Positions 24,146-32,642 of a stretch of DNA of 64,000 nucleotides are shown here, one piece after another. The translations under genes were made by a program, and so were the position numbers. The notes beneath the pieces were generated by a model, which made no database searches, was not told the origin of the DNA, and saw nothing but the letters and a program-made list of their open reading frames with translations. The number at the start of each line of letters is the position of its first letter. Within the stretch, counting starts at the first letter, position 1. Source of the stretch: JAEYZM01 sp943372195 (GTDB taxonomy: Bacteria; Bacteroidota; Bacteroidia; Sphingobacteriales; Sphingobacteriaceae); NCBI GenBank assembly GCA_943372195.1, contig CALRXS010000001.1, positions 186,001 to 250,000 on the forward strand, in the 5' to 3' direction.

Positions 24146-25774
24146 ATGAATATTGAGTTCAATAAAAACGAAGATGTGAATAAGCAATTAGTTTTCGAGA
24201 TGAAAACTAAATTGAAGAAAATCATGGAAGGTGGTGGTGCTAAAAGTGCTGCTAAACAAAAAGAAAAAGGTAAGATGTTAGCGCGTGAACGCATACAATA
24301 TCTTATTGATGAAGGCTCAAACTTCTTAGAAATTGGTGCATTCGCAGCCGATGGTATGTATGAAGAACATGGTGGTTGTCCTTCTGCTGGTGTAATTACT
24401 GGCATAGGTTATGTTGCAGGTCGTCAATGCATGATTGTTGCCAACGATGCTACAGTTAAAGCTGGTGCATGGTTCCCAATGACAGGTAAGAAAAATTTAA
24501 GAGCTCAAGAAATATGTATCGAAAATAAATTACCAATTATCTATTTAGTAGATAGTGCTGGTGTTTATTTACCTATGCAAGATGAAATTTTCCCTGACAA
24601 AGAACACTTCGGTAGAATTTTTAGAAATAATGCGGTGATGTCATCGATGGGAATTTTGCAAATAGCAGCCATTATGGGCAGTTGTGTTGCCGGTGGAGCA
24701 TACTTACCTATCATGAGCGACGAAGCCATGATTGTTGAAGGTACAGGCTCTGTATTCTTAGCTGGATCTTATTTGGTAAAGTCAGCAATTGGCGAAGATA
24801 TAGATAATGAAACTCTAGGTGGCGCTACAACTCATTGTGAAATATCAGGGGTAACAGATTACAAACATCCGAATGATCAGGCATGCTTAGATTCTATTAA
24901 GAACATCATGTCTAAAGTAGGTGATTATAATAAAGCTGGTTTCGATAGAATTAAATCTTCAGAACCTGCAAAAGATGTTAAAGAACTATATGGCGTTTTA
25001 CCTGATAACAGAGAGAAACCATATGATATGCGTGATATAATTGAACGCTTAGTTGATCAATCAGATTTCGAAGAATATAAAAAAGGATACGGACAATCAA
25101 TTCTATGTGGCTTAGCTAGAATAGATGGTTGGGCAGTCGGCATTGTTGCCAATCAACGTAAAGTTGTTAAAAGTAAAAAAGGGGAGATGCAATTTGGTGG
25201 AGTAATTTATTCTGACTCTGCTGATAAAGCAGCACGCTTTATTATGAATTGCAATCAAAAGAAAATTCCTTTAGTTTTCTTGCAGGATGTTACTGGCTTT
25301 ATGGTTGGTTCACGTTCTGAACAAGGTGGTATCATTAAAGATGGTGCTAAAATGGTGAACGCAATGGCTAATTCAGTAGTACCAAAATTTACTATCGTTA
25401 TAGGTAATTCATATGGTGCTGGTAATTATGCGATGTGTGGTAAAGCCTACGACCCACGATTAATATATGCTTGGCCTACTGCAAAAATCGCAGTAATGGG
25501 TGGAGCTCAAGCAGCAAAAGTATTAGTACAAATTCAAGCTGCAACGATGAAAGCAAAAGGAGAGGTGGTTACCCCTGAACAAGAAGCTGATTTGTTAAAA
25601 AAGACAACTGATAGATACGAGTCACAAACAACACCTTATTACGCTGCAGCTAGATTATGGGTTGATGGTATCATCGATCCTTCAGAAACACGTAAAGTAA
25701 TCTCTATGGGTATTGAAGCCGCTAATCATGCCCCAATAGAAAAAAGATATAATGTTGGTGTAATACAAACCTAA
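24146..25774 (+). CDS. Acyl-CoA carboxylase, carboxyltransferase (beta) subunit
   Basis: 542 residues, the usual size for the biotin-dependent carboxyltransferase chain. KMLARERIQYLIDEGS, HGGCPSAGVITGIGYVAGR, VDSAGVYLP and the C-terminal GNSYGAGNYAMCGKAYDPR with AVMGGAQAAKVL match methylcrotonyl-/geranyl-CoA carboxylase beta chains better than propionyl-CoA ones. It transfers CO2 from carboxybiotin to an acyl-CoA, probably 3-methylcrotonyl-CoA in leucine breakdown. The biotin-carboxylase/BCCP partner is not adjacent, so the complex is encoded at split loci. scoAB in the same window could handle the resulting ketone bodies, though this link is inference. Confidence 0.88.
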   Translation: MNIEFNKNEDVNKQLVFEMKTKLKKIMEGGGAKSAAKQKEKGKMLARERIQYLIDEGSNFLEIGAFAADGMYEEHGGCPSAGVITGIGYVAGRQCMIVANDATVKAGAWFPMTGKKNLRAQEICIENKLPIIYLVDSAGVYLPMQDEIFPDKEHFGRIFRNNAVMSSMGILQIAAIMGSCVAGGAYLPIMSDEAMIVEGTGSVFLAGSYLVKSAIGEDIDNETLGGATTHCEISGVTDYKHPNDQACLDSIKNIMSKVGDYNKAGFDRIKSSEPAKDVKELYGVLPDNREKPYDMRDIIERLVDQSDFEEYKKGYGQSILCGLARIDGWAVGIVANQRKVVKSKKGEMQFGGVIYSDSADKAARFIMNCNQKKIPLVFLQDVTGFMVGSRSEQGGIIKDGAKMVNAMANSVVPKFTIVIGNSYGAGNYAMCGKAYDPRLIYAWPTAKIAVMGGAQAAKVLVQIQAATMKAKGEVVTPEQEADLLKKTTDRYESQTTPYYAAARLWVDGIIDPSETRKVISMGIEAANHAPIEKRYNVGVIQT

Positions 25775-25781
25775 AATATAA

Positions 25782-27146
25782 TTGAGTAATCAAACTTATA
25801 TAAGTTTATCTGAACTAAATCAGAAAATTGAAGAGCATATAAATCTTCATTTTTCTGATTTGTTTTTTTGGGTATTAGCTGAAGTTTCAAGCCATAAATT
25901 TTATCAAAATTCAGATCGACATTACTTTGATTTAGTTGAAAAATCAAAAGATTCGAACATTGAAACCGCTAAGATCAAAGCTAAGTCATGGTCTGATGGT
26001 TCTGAAGCGATTAAGATGTTTGAGAAAAACACCGGACAAAAATTTCAAAATGGAATTCAGGTTTTGGTGCAAGTGAAGGTGGAGTATCATAGAATATACG
26101 GACTTTCATTAACACTTTACAATATTGATTCTTCCTTCACATTAGGAAATATTGAGAGGCAAAAACAGGCGACGCTTTTAAAATTAATAAACGATAATTC
26201 AGATTTTATAAAACTTATAAATGATGAGTATCATACTAAAAACAAGCAAATGCTTATACCAAGTGTGATACAAAAAATTGCTTTAATTGCTTCACCTAAT
26301 TCAGAAGGCTATCAAGACTTTATACATACTTTGATTAACAATCAATTTAACTATACTTTTAGTGTAGATCACTATTTTTCAAGTGTACAAGGTGGCGATG
26401 CTGAAAAAGAATTAGTGAATAAATTGATTAGTATTTATGAATCTAAAATTGATTACGATGTTGTCGTACTTGTAAGAGGTGGTGGTGCTAAAATAGATTT
26501 TATGGTCTTTGATTCTTATTTATTATCAAAAGCTGTTGCTAAATTTCCTATACCTATCATAACTGGTATCGGTCATCATCAAGACGTAAGTATTGTAGAT
26601 TTAATGGCACACACTAGTACCAAAACACCTACAAAAGTCGCTGAATTAATTATTGCCAATAATAGATTTTTCGAAGAGAAAATAAATTCCCTAGAAAAGA
26701 AACTTATAATAAGCCTCCAACAAACCATACAAAACAATCAAGAAATATTACAATCTTCACGTAACACTATTAACTTACATACGTATGAAGTAATCAAACA
26801 CCATTCAAGTAGACTTATTTCCTTAAAACAAGATTTAATTTCTGAATCGAACTTCAAATTAAAATCAGAACACAAAGAATTGTTAAATGTTAAATCTGTG
26901 TTAATTTCTCGAGGAAATGATTATATAAAAAATAAATTGCTTAGTATCAAAAATATTGAGTCTATTGCAAAATCACTTGACCCAAGAAATATCTTGAAAC
27001 GTGGATTTTCAATTTTAACTCATGAAGGTAAAATTGTATTTAAGAATGAAGACTTACAGAAATTAGATAAAATAAATATTGAAACTTTTGATTCTGAAAT
27101 AGAAGCAAATATTAGTTCATTAAAGAAAAAAACACAAAATGGCTAA
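25782..27146 (+). CDS. xseA: Exodeoxyribonuclease VII large subunit
   Basis: 454 residues. An N-terminal OB-fold (about 1-110) precedes the catalytic domain, which shows IALIASPNSEGYQDF, VVLVRGGGAKIDF and IPIITGIGHHQDVSIVDLMAHTSTKTPTKVAE. The coiled-coil C-terminal half (about 300-400) binds XseB. It degrades single-stranded DNA in both directions to short oligonucleotides. The start is TTG at 25782; no ATG or GTG exists near the N-terminus and TTG gives the family-standard opening SLSELNQKIEEHI. It overlaps xseB by eight bases, which couples production of the two subunits. Confidence 0.93.
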   Translation: MSNQTYISLSELNQKIEEHINLHFSDLFFWVLAEVSSHKFYQNSDRHYFDLVEKSKDSNIETAKIKAKSWSDGSEAIKMFEKNTGQKFQNGIQVLVQVKVEYHRIYGLSLTLYNIDSSFTLGNIERQKQATLLKLINDNSDFIKLINDEYHTKNKQMLIPSVIQKIALIASPNSEGYQDFIHTLINNQFNYTFSVDHYFSSVQGGDAEKELVNKLISIYESKIDYDVVVLVRGGGAKIDFMVFDSYLLSKAVAKFPIPIITGIGHHQDVSIVDLMAHTSTKTPTKVAELIIANNRFFEEKINSLEKKLIISLQQTIQNNQEILQSSRNTINLHTYEVIKHHSSRLISLKQDLISESNFKLKSEHKELLNVKSVLISRGNDYIKNKLLSIKNIESIAKSLDPRNILKRGFSILTHEGKIVFKNEDLQKLDKINIETFDSEIEANISSLKKKTQNG

Positions 27147-27345
27147 GAACATAACATATGAACAAGCTTATAATGAGCTCTTAGAAATTGTAAATGGAAT
27201 AGAAAACGAAAGTATATCGATTGATATACTTGCTGAGAAAGTGAAGAGAGCCTCTGAGCTAATTCAGTTCTGTCAAGACAAATTAAGAAGCACTGAAAAA
27301 GAATTAAATAACATAATAAAGCAAATGGATGCAAAAGATATTTAG
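27139..27345 (+). CDS. xseB: Exodeoxyribonuclease VII small subunit
   Basis: 68 residues. The helical hairpin ITYEQAYNELLEIVNGIENESISIDIL followed by EKVKRASELIQFCQDKLR is the XseB signature. Several copies coat the XseA coiled coil and are needed for activity and for control of the nuclease. Overlaps xseA by eight bases. The sequence between this gene and topA holds a separate promoter (27396-27426). Confidence 0.93.
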   Translation: MAKNITYEQAYNELLEIVNGIENESISIDILAEKVKRASELIQFCQDKLRSTEKELNNIIKQMDAKDI

Positions 27346-27395
27346 GCTTTTAATTCATATTAATAACTAAAAATCAAGGTTTTAATAATTAGTAT

Positions 27396-27426
27396 TTGAA
27401 CTTAAAAGCATTAATCTGTTTATTTG
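27396..27426 (+). promoter_or_regulatory. -33/-7 promoter for topA
   Basis: TTG at 27396-27398, 20-base spacer, TTTATTTG at 27419-27426 (one mismatch to TAnnTTTG). The topA ATG lies 30 bases further on. This supports a topA unit distinct from xseAB. Confidence 0.5.
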
Positions 27427-27456
27427 CAATAATTGAAATAATGATAAAGCAATATA

Positions 27457-29916
27457 ATGGCTAAAAATTTATTGATAGTTGAGTCACCTGCTAAGGCGAA
27501 AACGATAGAGGGGTATTTAGGTAAAGATTTCTTGGTGAAGTCGAGCTATGGTCATATTAGAGATCTAGTGAAGGGTAATAATGCCATAGAAATTGAGAAT
27601 AACTTTGCACAGCATTATGAAGTGCCTGCAGATAAAAAGTCATTAGTTAGTGAACTAAAGAAATTAGCGAAAGAAGCCGAAACGGTTTGGCTAGCATCCG
27701 ATGAGGACCGTGAGGGAGAGGCTATATCGTGGCATCTATTAGAAACATTAGGACTCGATGAGAAGAAAACGAAGAGAATCGTTTTTCACGAAATTACGAA
27801 GCCCGCTATTTTAAAAGCAATTGAAAACCCACGAACAATAGATTATAATTTAGTAAATGCGCAACAAGCTCGTCGTGTATTAGATAGATTGGTAGGTTTT
27901 GAATTATCACCAGTTTTATGGAGAAAAGTAAAACCTTCTTTATCTGCAGGTCGTGTTCAATCTGTTGCAGTACGTTTAATAGTAGATAGAGAAAGAGAAA
28001 TAAATGCTTTTAAAGCAGATGCTAGTTTTAAAATTGTAGCGATTTTTACAACAGACGGACAAAAGAAAAATACTTTCAAAGCTGAATTAGCTAATAGATA
28101 TTCATCTATTTCTGATGCTGAGAAATTTTTAGACGATTGTATCAATGCAGAATTTAAGGTTAAATCTTTAGAAGTTAAACCTTCAAAAAGAAATCCTGCT
28201 GCACCTTTTACAACCTCTACACTTCAACAAGAGGCATCTCGTAAATTAGGTTTTTCAGTTTCTAGAACAATGAGCGTTGCTCAAAAATTATACGAATCTG
28301 GTAAGATTACCTATATGCGTACCGACTCAGTTAATTTATCTGATACAGCATTAGCTGCTGCTGAGAATGAAATTAATTCAGCTTATGGTACACAATATCA
28401 CCAGAGACGTCATTATAAAACTAAATCTGCTGGAGCACAAGAAGCTCACGAAGCTATACGCCCTACATACTTTAATCAACATAGTATTGATGGTGATGCA
28501 GCAGAGAAAAGATTGTACGACTTAATTTGGAAACGTGCTATTGCTTCTCAAATGTCAGAAGCATTATTCGAAAAAACGACTGCTAAAATTTCTATTTCAA
28601 CACGCCCTGAGGACTTAGTTGCGCAAGGTGAAGTATTGAAATTCGACGGCTTCTTAAAAGTATATATGGAGTCTGTTGATGAAGATGAGCAAATTAATAC
28701 AGAGGATGATTCTGATAATAAAATGTTGCCCGTTTTAGCAGAGAAACAAACTTTAATTTTTGATGAAATGAACGCTGTCGAGAAATATTCTCGTCCGCCT
28801 GCTCGATATACAGAAGCTAGTCTAGTTAAGAAATTAGAAGAACTAGGTATCGGTAGACCATCTACATATGCTCCAACAATTGCAACTATTCAGAATAGAG
28901 GCTACGTTGTCAAAGAAGATAGAGAAGGAAGAGCTAGAAATTATAGAGTTCTTAGTTTAAAGAATAAAAAAATTGAGCAAAAAGAATTAGTTGAACAAGT
29001 AGGTGTTGAGAAATCTAAAATGTTTCCGAGTGATATTGGAGTTTTAGTAAATGATTTCTTAGTTCAACATTTTCAAAATATTGTGGATTATAATTTCACC
29101 GCTACTGTTGAAAAACAATTCGATGAAATTGCGCAAGGTTTACAAGAGTGGACAAAAATGATTCATTCATTTTATCAGCCATTTCATAAAGATGTAGAGA
29201 ATACCATTGAGAATGCCGATCGTGCAAATGCTACTAGAGAATTAGGTAATGACCCTGAAACAGGTAAACCTATCTCTGTTAAAATTGGCAGATACGGTCC
29301 ATATGTACAAATAGGTGAGAATGACGAAAACTCAGAAGAGAAGCCTCGTTACGCAAGCTTACGTCCGGGTCAAATGGTAGAAACCCTTACTCTCGATCAA
29401 GCCTTAGATTTATTTAAAATGCCTAAAAAGGTGGGTTTATTTGAAGAAAAAGAAGTAACAATTGGTATAGGTAGATTCGGACCTTATATCAGACATAATA
29501 ATATCTTTACGTCAATAGGTAAAGAAGATGATCCTTATACAATTGACTTAGAAAGATCAATAGAACTAATTAATATAAAGCGTGAAAAAGATGCTAATAA
29601 ATTAATAAAAGCATTTGAAGAGAATGAATTGGTGAAAGTATTAAATGGTAGATGGGGACCATACATAGCATATGGCAAACATAATATCAAAATACCAAAA
29701 GGTACTGATGCAGCTAGTTTAACTTTTGAAGATATCTTGAAATTAGCAGGTGGTGCATTACCAGAACTTGATACTAAAAAGTCTGCTAAAAAAGCTGCAC
29801 CCAAAAAGGCTGCTCCTAAGAAAGCTGCGCCCAAAAAAGCAAGTACTAAAACTAAAACAAGTACCAAAACAACAACCAAGAAAACTACTACGAAAGCAAA
29901 AAAATCGGTAAAATAA
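27457..29916 (+). CDS. topA: DNA topoisomerase I
   Basis: 819 residues. The TOPRIM domain opens with NLLIVESPAKAKTIEGYLG and has ASDEDREGEAISWHL. The catalytic tyrosine is Tyr286 in GKITYMRTDS. The C-terminal part has repeats of the GRYGPYVQIG / GRFGPYIRH / GRWGPYIAYG type instead of four-cysteine zinc fingers; no such CxxC pairs are visible. The last 45 residues are a Lys/Ala/Thr-rich tail with three KKAAP units, resembling histone H1-like tails and probably disordered, DNA-binding. It relaxes negative supercoils by a single-strand passage. The next gene starts one base after its stop. Confidence 0.95.
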   Translation: MAKNLLIVESPAKAKTIEGYLGKDFLVKSSYGHIRDLVKGNNAIEIENNFAQHYEVPADKKSLVSELKKLAKEAETVWLASDEDREGEAISWHLLETLGLDEKKTKRIVFHEITKPAILKAIENPRTIDYNLVNAQQARRVLDRLVGFELSPVLWRKVKPSLSAGRVQSVAVRLIVDREREINAFKADASFKIVAIFTTDGQKKNTFKAELANRYSSISDAEKFLDDCINAEFKVKSLEVKPSKRNPAAPFTTSTLQQEASRKLGFSVSRTMSVAQKLYESGKITYMRTDSVNLSDTALAAAENEINSAYGTQYHQRRHYKTKSAGAQEAHEAIRPTYFNQHSIDGDAAEKRLYDLIWKRAIASQMSEALFEKTTAKISISTRPEDLVAQGEVLKFDGFLKVYMESVDEDEQINTEDDSDNKMLPVLAEKQTLIFDEMNAVEKYSRPPARYTEASLVKKLEELGIGRPSTYAPTIATIQNRGYVVKEDREGRARNYRVLSLKNKKIEQKELVEQVGVEKSKMFPSDIGVLVNDFLVQHFQNIVDYNFTATVEKQFDEIAQGLQEWTKMIHSFYQPFHKDVENTIENADRANATRELGNDPETGKPISVKIGRYGPYVQIGENDENSEEKPRYASLRPGQMVETLTLDQALDLFKMPKKVGLFEEKEVTIGIGRFGPYIRHNNIFTSIGKEDDPYTIDLERSIELINIKREKDANKLIKAFEENELVKVLNGRWGPYIAYGKHNIKIPKGTDAASLTFEDILKLAGGALPELDTKKSAKKAAPKKAAPKKAAPKKASTKTKTSTKTTTKKTTTKAKKSVK

Positions 29917-30321
29917 ATGAAAAGTGATTTACCCGAAAATATTGTAGAAGATATAGCTATTGCTGTTGTTTTAGAAGAAGAACATGTTCAGTCTAGCTCA
30001 TGGAAAGTTTATATACTTAATTTGAAAGATATAGAAATTGAAAATGTTTTAGTTAGTTCAAAAGGCTATGGTACATTAAATGGTGAACAAGTTAAAACAT
30101 CTGTTTTTAGGCACTTTATAGGTAATTTAAAAGCAAAATCATATTCAGCAATAGAATTAATTGATGAAAAATTATTTGCTATTAATAATGAATTTTGGCT
30201 GAGTTATTATATTAATGGAGTTATTTACGATAAAAAATTTATTTTTTTAACAGAAAGCATAACTGAATCAAACTTTATGCGAATTCCTATCGTAAATAAA
30301 CCTGGAGTAATGATTAAATAA
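29917..30321 (+). CDS. Conserved hypothetical protein, Bacteroidota-type
   Basis: 134 residues beginning MKSDLPENIVEDIAIAVV, without signal peptide or membrane segment. The pattern of alternating beta-strand-like stretches (WKVYILNLKD, NVLVSSKGYGTL, FWLSYYINGVIYDKKFIFL) and the ending NKPGVMIK resemble a conserved cytosolic Bacteroidota protein of unknown function; homologues have sometimes been mislabelled as tRNA-synthetase subunits. The ATG directly follows the topA stop, so it is in the topA unit, which ends at the terminator 30326-30346. No function can be assigned. Confidence 0.75.
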   Translation: MKSDLPENIVEDIAIAVVLEEEHVQSSSWKVYILNLKDIEIENVLVSSKGYGTLNGEQVKTSVFRHFIGNLKAKSYSAIELIDEKLFAINNEFWLSYYINGVIYDKKFIFLTESITESNFMRIPIVNKPGVMIK

Positions 30322-30325
30322 AAAC

Positions 30326-30346
30326 CTGCATTCTTGCAGTTTTTTT
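30326..30346 (+). terminator. Rho-independent terminator after the topA unit
   Basis: CTGCA / TGCAG arms with a TTCT loop, preceded by an A-run and followed by seven T. The stem is short but the U-tract is clear; it starts five bases after the stop at 30321. Confidence 0.65.
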
Positions 30347-30376
30347 AAAACTCATTATGTTATATTTTTAATCATT

Positions 30377-30901
30377 ATGAAAGCTTTTAATATTGAGGAT
30401 GTATTGTTTCTTGATATAGAAACTGCACCGTTAGAGAATACATTAATAGAGTCTGAAAGGGTAGTTTGTATCTGTGTGGGTAAATTCGGACAAGATTCAA
30501 ATAGGTATCTAAACTTAAGATCATTTTATAATGAAAATGAAACAAAATTGCTTTTAGAATTTAATAGCTTCTTATTAAATTTCTCAAAAAATACTATTCT
30601 ATGTGCTCATAATGGTAATACTTTTAATTTCCCATTCTTATCAGCACGAATGACAGTTAATGGAATGATTTCACCAGCCATATTAACTGAAAATGCCTAT
30701 TTAAATGGCTTAAATCAATTAGATACGAATGAGTTCATCACCAATAATAACTTCGAAAGTTCAAAGCAAAAACAAGCTTCAATGAATGAACCAGAAGAAA
30801 TTGTATCGTATTGTTTTAATGATATTGTAGCGATTGCTCAAATATTATTAAGATTTAAGAACTTAGGCAGTGTTTCTACCGAAAATATTTATTATGTTTA
30901 A
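30377..30901 (+). CDS. Shortened PolB-like 3'-5' exonuclease, possibly inactive
   Basis: 174 residues related to the Bacteroidota predicted 3'-5' exonucleases of the DEDD (RNase H-like) class. Exo I is present as FLDIETAPL. Exo II, usually HNGxxFDFP, reads CAHNGNTFNFPF, so the catalytic Asp is Asn. Exo III survives as YCFNDIVAIAQ. As I recall the family, members are about 230-240 residues; the segment after Exo I and the conserved LDLL/lid region before Exo III appear to be missing. The protein is therefore either a diverged single-strand nuclease or a non-catalytic remnant. Codons remain intact with no frameshift. A 7-bp inverted repeat (30897-30921) spans its stop and the gap to the ABC gene. 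Confidence 0.7.
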   Translation: MKAFNIEDVLFLDIETAPLENTLIESERVVCICVGKFGQDSNRYLNLRSFYNENETKLLLEFNSFLLNFSKNTILCAHNGNTFNFPFLSARMTVNGMISPAILTENAYLNGLNQLDTNEFITNNNFESSKQKQASMNEPEEIVSYCFNDIVAIAQILLRFKNLGSVSTENIYYV

Positions 30902-30921
30902 GCTAATTAGTTTGGCTTAAA
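30897..30921 (+). repeat. Short inverted repeat between exonuclease and ABC gene
   Basis: TTTAAGC (30897-30903) and GCTTAAA (30915-30921) pair perfectly around 11 bases, three bases before the ATG at 30924. No U-run follows, so it is not an obvious terminator; it could modulate translation of the ABC ATPase. Confidence 0.35.
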
Positions 30922-30923
30922 TA

Positions 30924-32633
30924 ATGACTATTCTATCTATAAAAAATCTTTCACTTAGCTTTAAAAATGATCAAGGTATACATAAAGCTTTAAAACCTAT
31001 AAGCTTTACTATTAAACGAGGTCAAGTTTGTGGTATAGTTGGGGAGTCAGGATCTGGCAAATCAATAACTTCTTTAGCTATAATGGGCTTGCTCTCAAAA
31101 AATGCAATTATCGAAGGCGAAATTATTTACCATGAACAAAACCAATCTATAAATTTACTTAGTCTATCTGATAATGAATTACGATCATACCGAGGAAATA
31201 AATTCGCTATGATTTTTCAAGAACCCATGACTTCGTTAAACCCTGTAATGAAATGTGGTGAACAAGTTCTTGAAGCTATTCTTAATAATCAAAATATTTC
31301 TGATGATGATGCAAAACAAAAAGTAATTGCATTATTCAATGAAGTTCAACTACCTAGACCTGAAAAAATTTATAATGCTTATCCGCATGAGATATCAGGC
31401 GGACAAAAGCAAAGGGTAATGATTGCAATGGCTCTTAGCTCAAATCCAGAGTTATTAATCGCTGATGAGCCTACTACAGCTTTAGATGTTACTGTACAAA
31501 AAAATATTATTGAACTGCTCAAGAAAATAAAAAATGAGAGAGCAATGTCGATGATATTTATATCTCATGATTTAGGCTTAGTAGCTGAGATTGCAGATGA
31601 AGTATTAGTAATGAATAAAGGTGAGTTAGTAGAACAAAATACATCTGTAGAAATTTTTAGACATCCGAAGAATAATTATACCAAAGGATTAATAGCATGT
31701 AAGCCCAATATTCATCAACAAATGAAACGATTATTAACAATCAATGATTTTGTTAATGAAGAAACACCAATTGCTGAAATATTAAACAAGCAAACTTTAA
31801 ATGAATTAGAAATACTTTCGAGAAGAAAAAGCATTGAAAATTCTGAAGTGATATTAGAAGTAAAAAACCTTTCTAAATATTATAACATCAACACAGGATT
31901 GTTTACTGTTTCGAAAGATAAAGTTTATGCAGTAAATGATGTAAGCTTTAAGATATACAAGGGTGAAACATTAGGATTAGTAGGAGAGTCGGGCTGTGGT
32001 AAAACAACCCTAGGTAGAAGTATACTTAGATTAATAGAGCCTGATGAAGGTGAAATATTATTTAAATCAGATAATATTTTAAAATATAATACAAAAGAAT
32101 TAAGAGCAATACGATCTAAAATTCAAATCATATTTCAAGATCCATATTCTTCTTTAAATCCGAAGATGACCATCGGACAAGCCTTAATGGAGCCGATGAT
32201 GATACATAAAATCGGAAAAACGGAAATTGATAGAAAGAAAATAGTCTTAGCTACTTTAGAGAATGTGGGATTATTACCAGAGCATTTTAATAGGTATCCG
32301 CATGAGTTTTCTGGCGGACAAAGACAAAGGATATGTATCGCTAGAACATTGGTATTACAGCCAGAGTTAATTATATGTGATGAATCGGTATCAGCATTAG
32401 ATGTATCGGTACAAGCACAAGTATTAAATTTGTTAGCAGATTTGAGAGATAAATTTTCATTGACGTATTTATTTATATCACATGATTTATCAGTAATTAA
32501 ACATATTTCAGATCGAATAATGGTGATGCAAAAAGGTAAAATAGTAGAAAGTGGTTATCCTGATTTGGTCTATGCAAATCCTCAACAAGAGTATACAAAA
32601 GAATTAATAGCATCGATTCCTGATTGGAATTAA
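30924..32633 (+). CDS. Tandem ABC ATPase, oligopeptide/dipeptide (DppD-DppF) type
   Basis: 569 residues made of two complete ABC domains. Walker A motifs: GESGSGKS at 40-47 and GESGCGKT at 354-361. Signature motifs are SGGQKQRVMIAMAL in the first half and SGGQRQRICIARTL in the second; both have Walker B and switch histidine (MIFISHDL, YLFISHDL). Each half carries the peptide-transporter C-terminal extension (NNYTKGLIA; QEYTKELIASIP). It energises an Opp/Dpp-type importer (peptides, nickel or similar). No permease or binding-protein gene is nearby, so the rest of the transporter must be encoded elsewhere. The rnr gene follows after nine bases. Confidence 0.9.
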   Translation: MTILSIKNLSLSFKNDQGIHKALKPISFTIKRGQVCGIVGESGSGKSITSLAIMGLLSKNAIIEGEIIYHEQNQSINLLSLSDNELRSYRGNKFAMIFQEPMTSLNPVMKCGEQVLEAILNNQNISDDDAKQKVIALFNEVQLPRPEKIYNAYPHEISGGQKQRVMIAMALSSNPELLIADEPTTALDVTVQKNIIELLKKIKNERAMSMIFISHDLGLVAEIADEVLVMNKGELVEQNTSVEIFRHPKNNYTKGLIACKPNIHQQMKRLLTINDFVNEETPIAEILNKQTLNELEILSRRKSIENSEVILEVKNLSKYYNINTGLFTVSKDKVYAVNDVSFKIYKGETLGLVGESGCGKTTLGRSILRLIEPDEGEILFKSDNILKYNTKELRAIRSKIQIIFQDPYSSLNPKMTIGQALMEPMMIHKIGKTEIDRKKIVLATLENVGLLPEHFNRYPHEFSGGQRQRICIARTLVLQPELIICDESVSALDVSVQAQVLNLLADLRDKFSLTYLFISHDLSVIKHISDRIMVMQKGKIVESGYPDLVYANPQQEYTKELIASIPDWN

Positions 32634-32642
32634 CAAACAATT

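Noticed and set aside
24131..24149. Inverted repeat ATGATT / AATCAT around the carboxylase start region
   Set aside because: Six-base AT-rich arms, no neighbouring consensus promoter and no U-run; not strong enough to list as a feature.
29761..29850. Near-identical AAAAAAGCTGC-type tandem units at the end of topA
   Set aside because: They encode the KKAAP repeats of the basic TopA tail; a coding repeat rather than a CRISPR or regulatory array.
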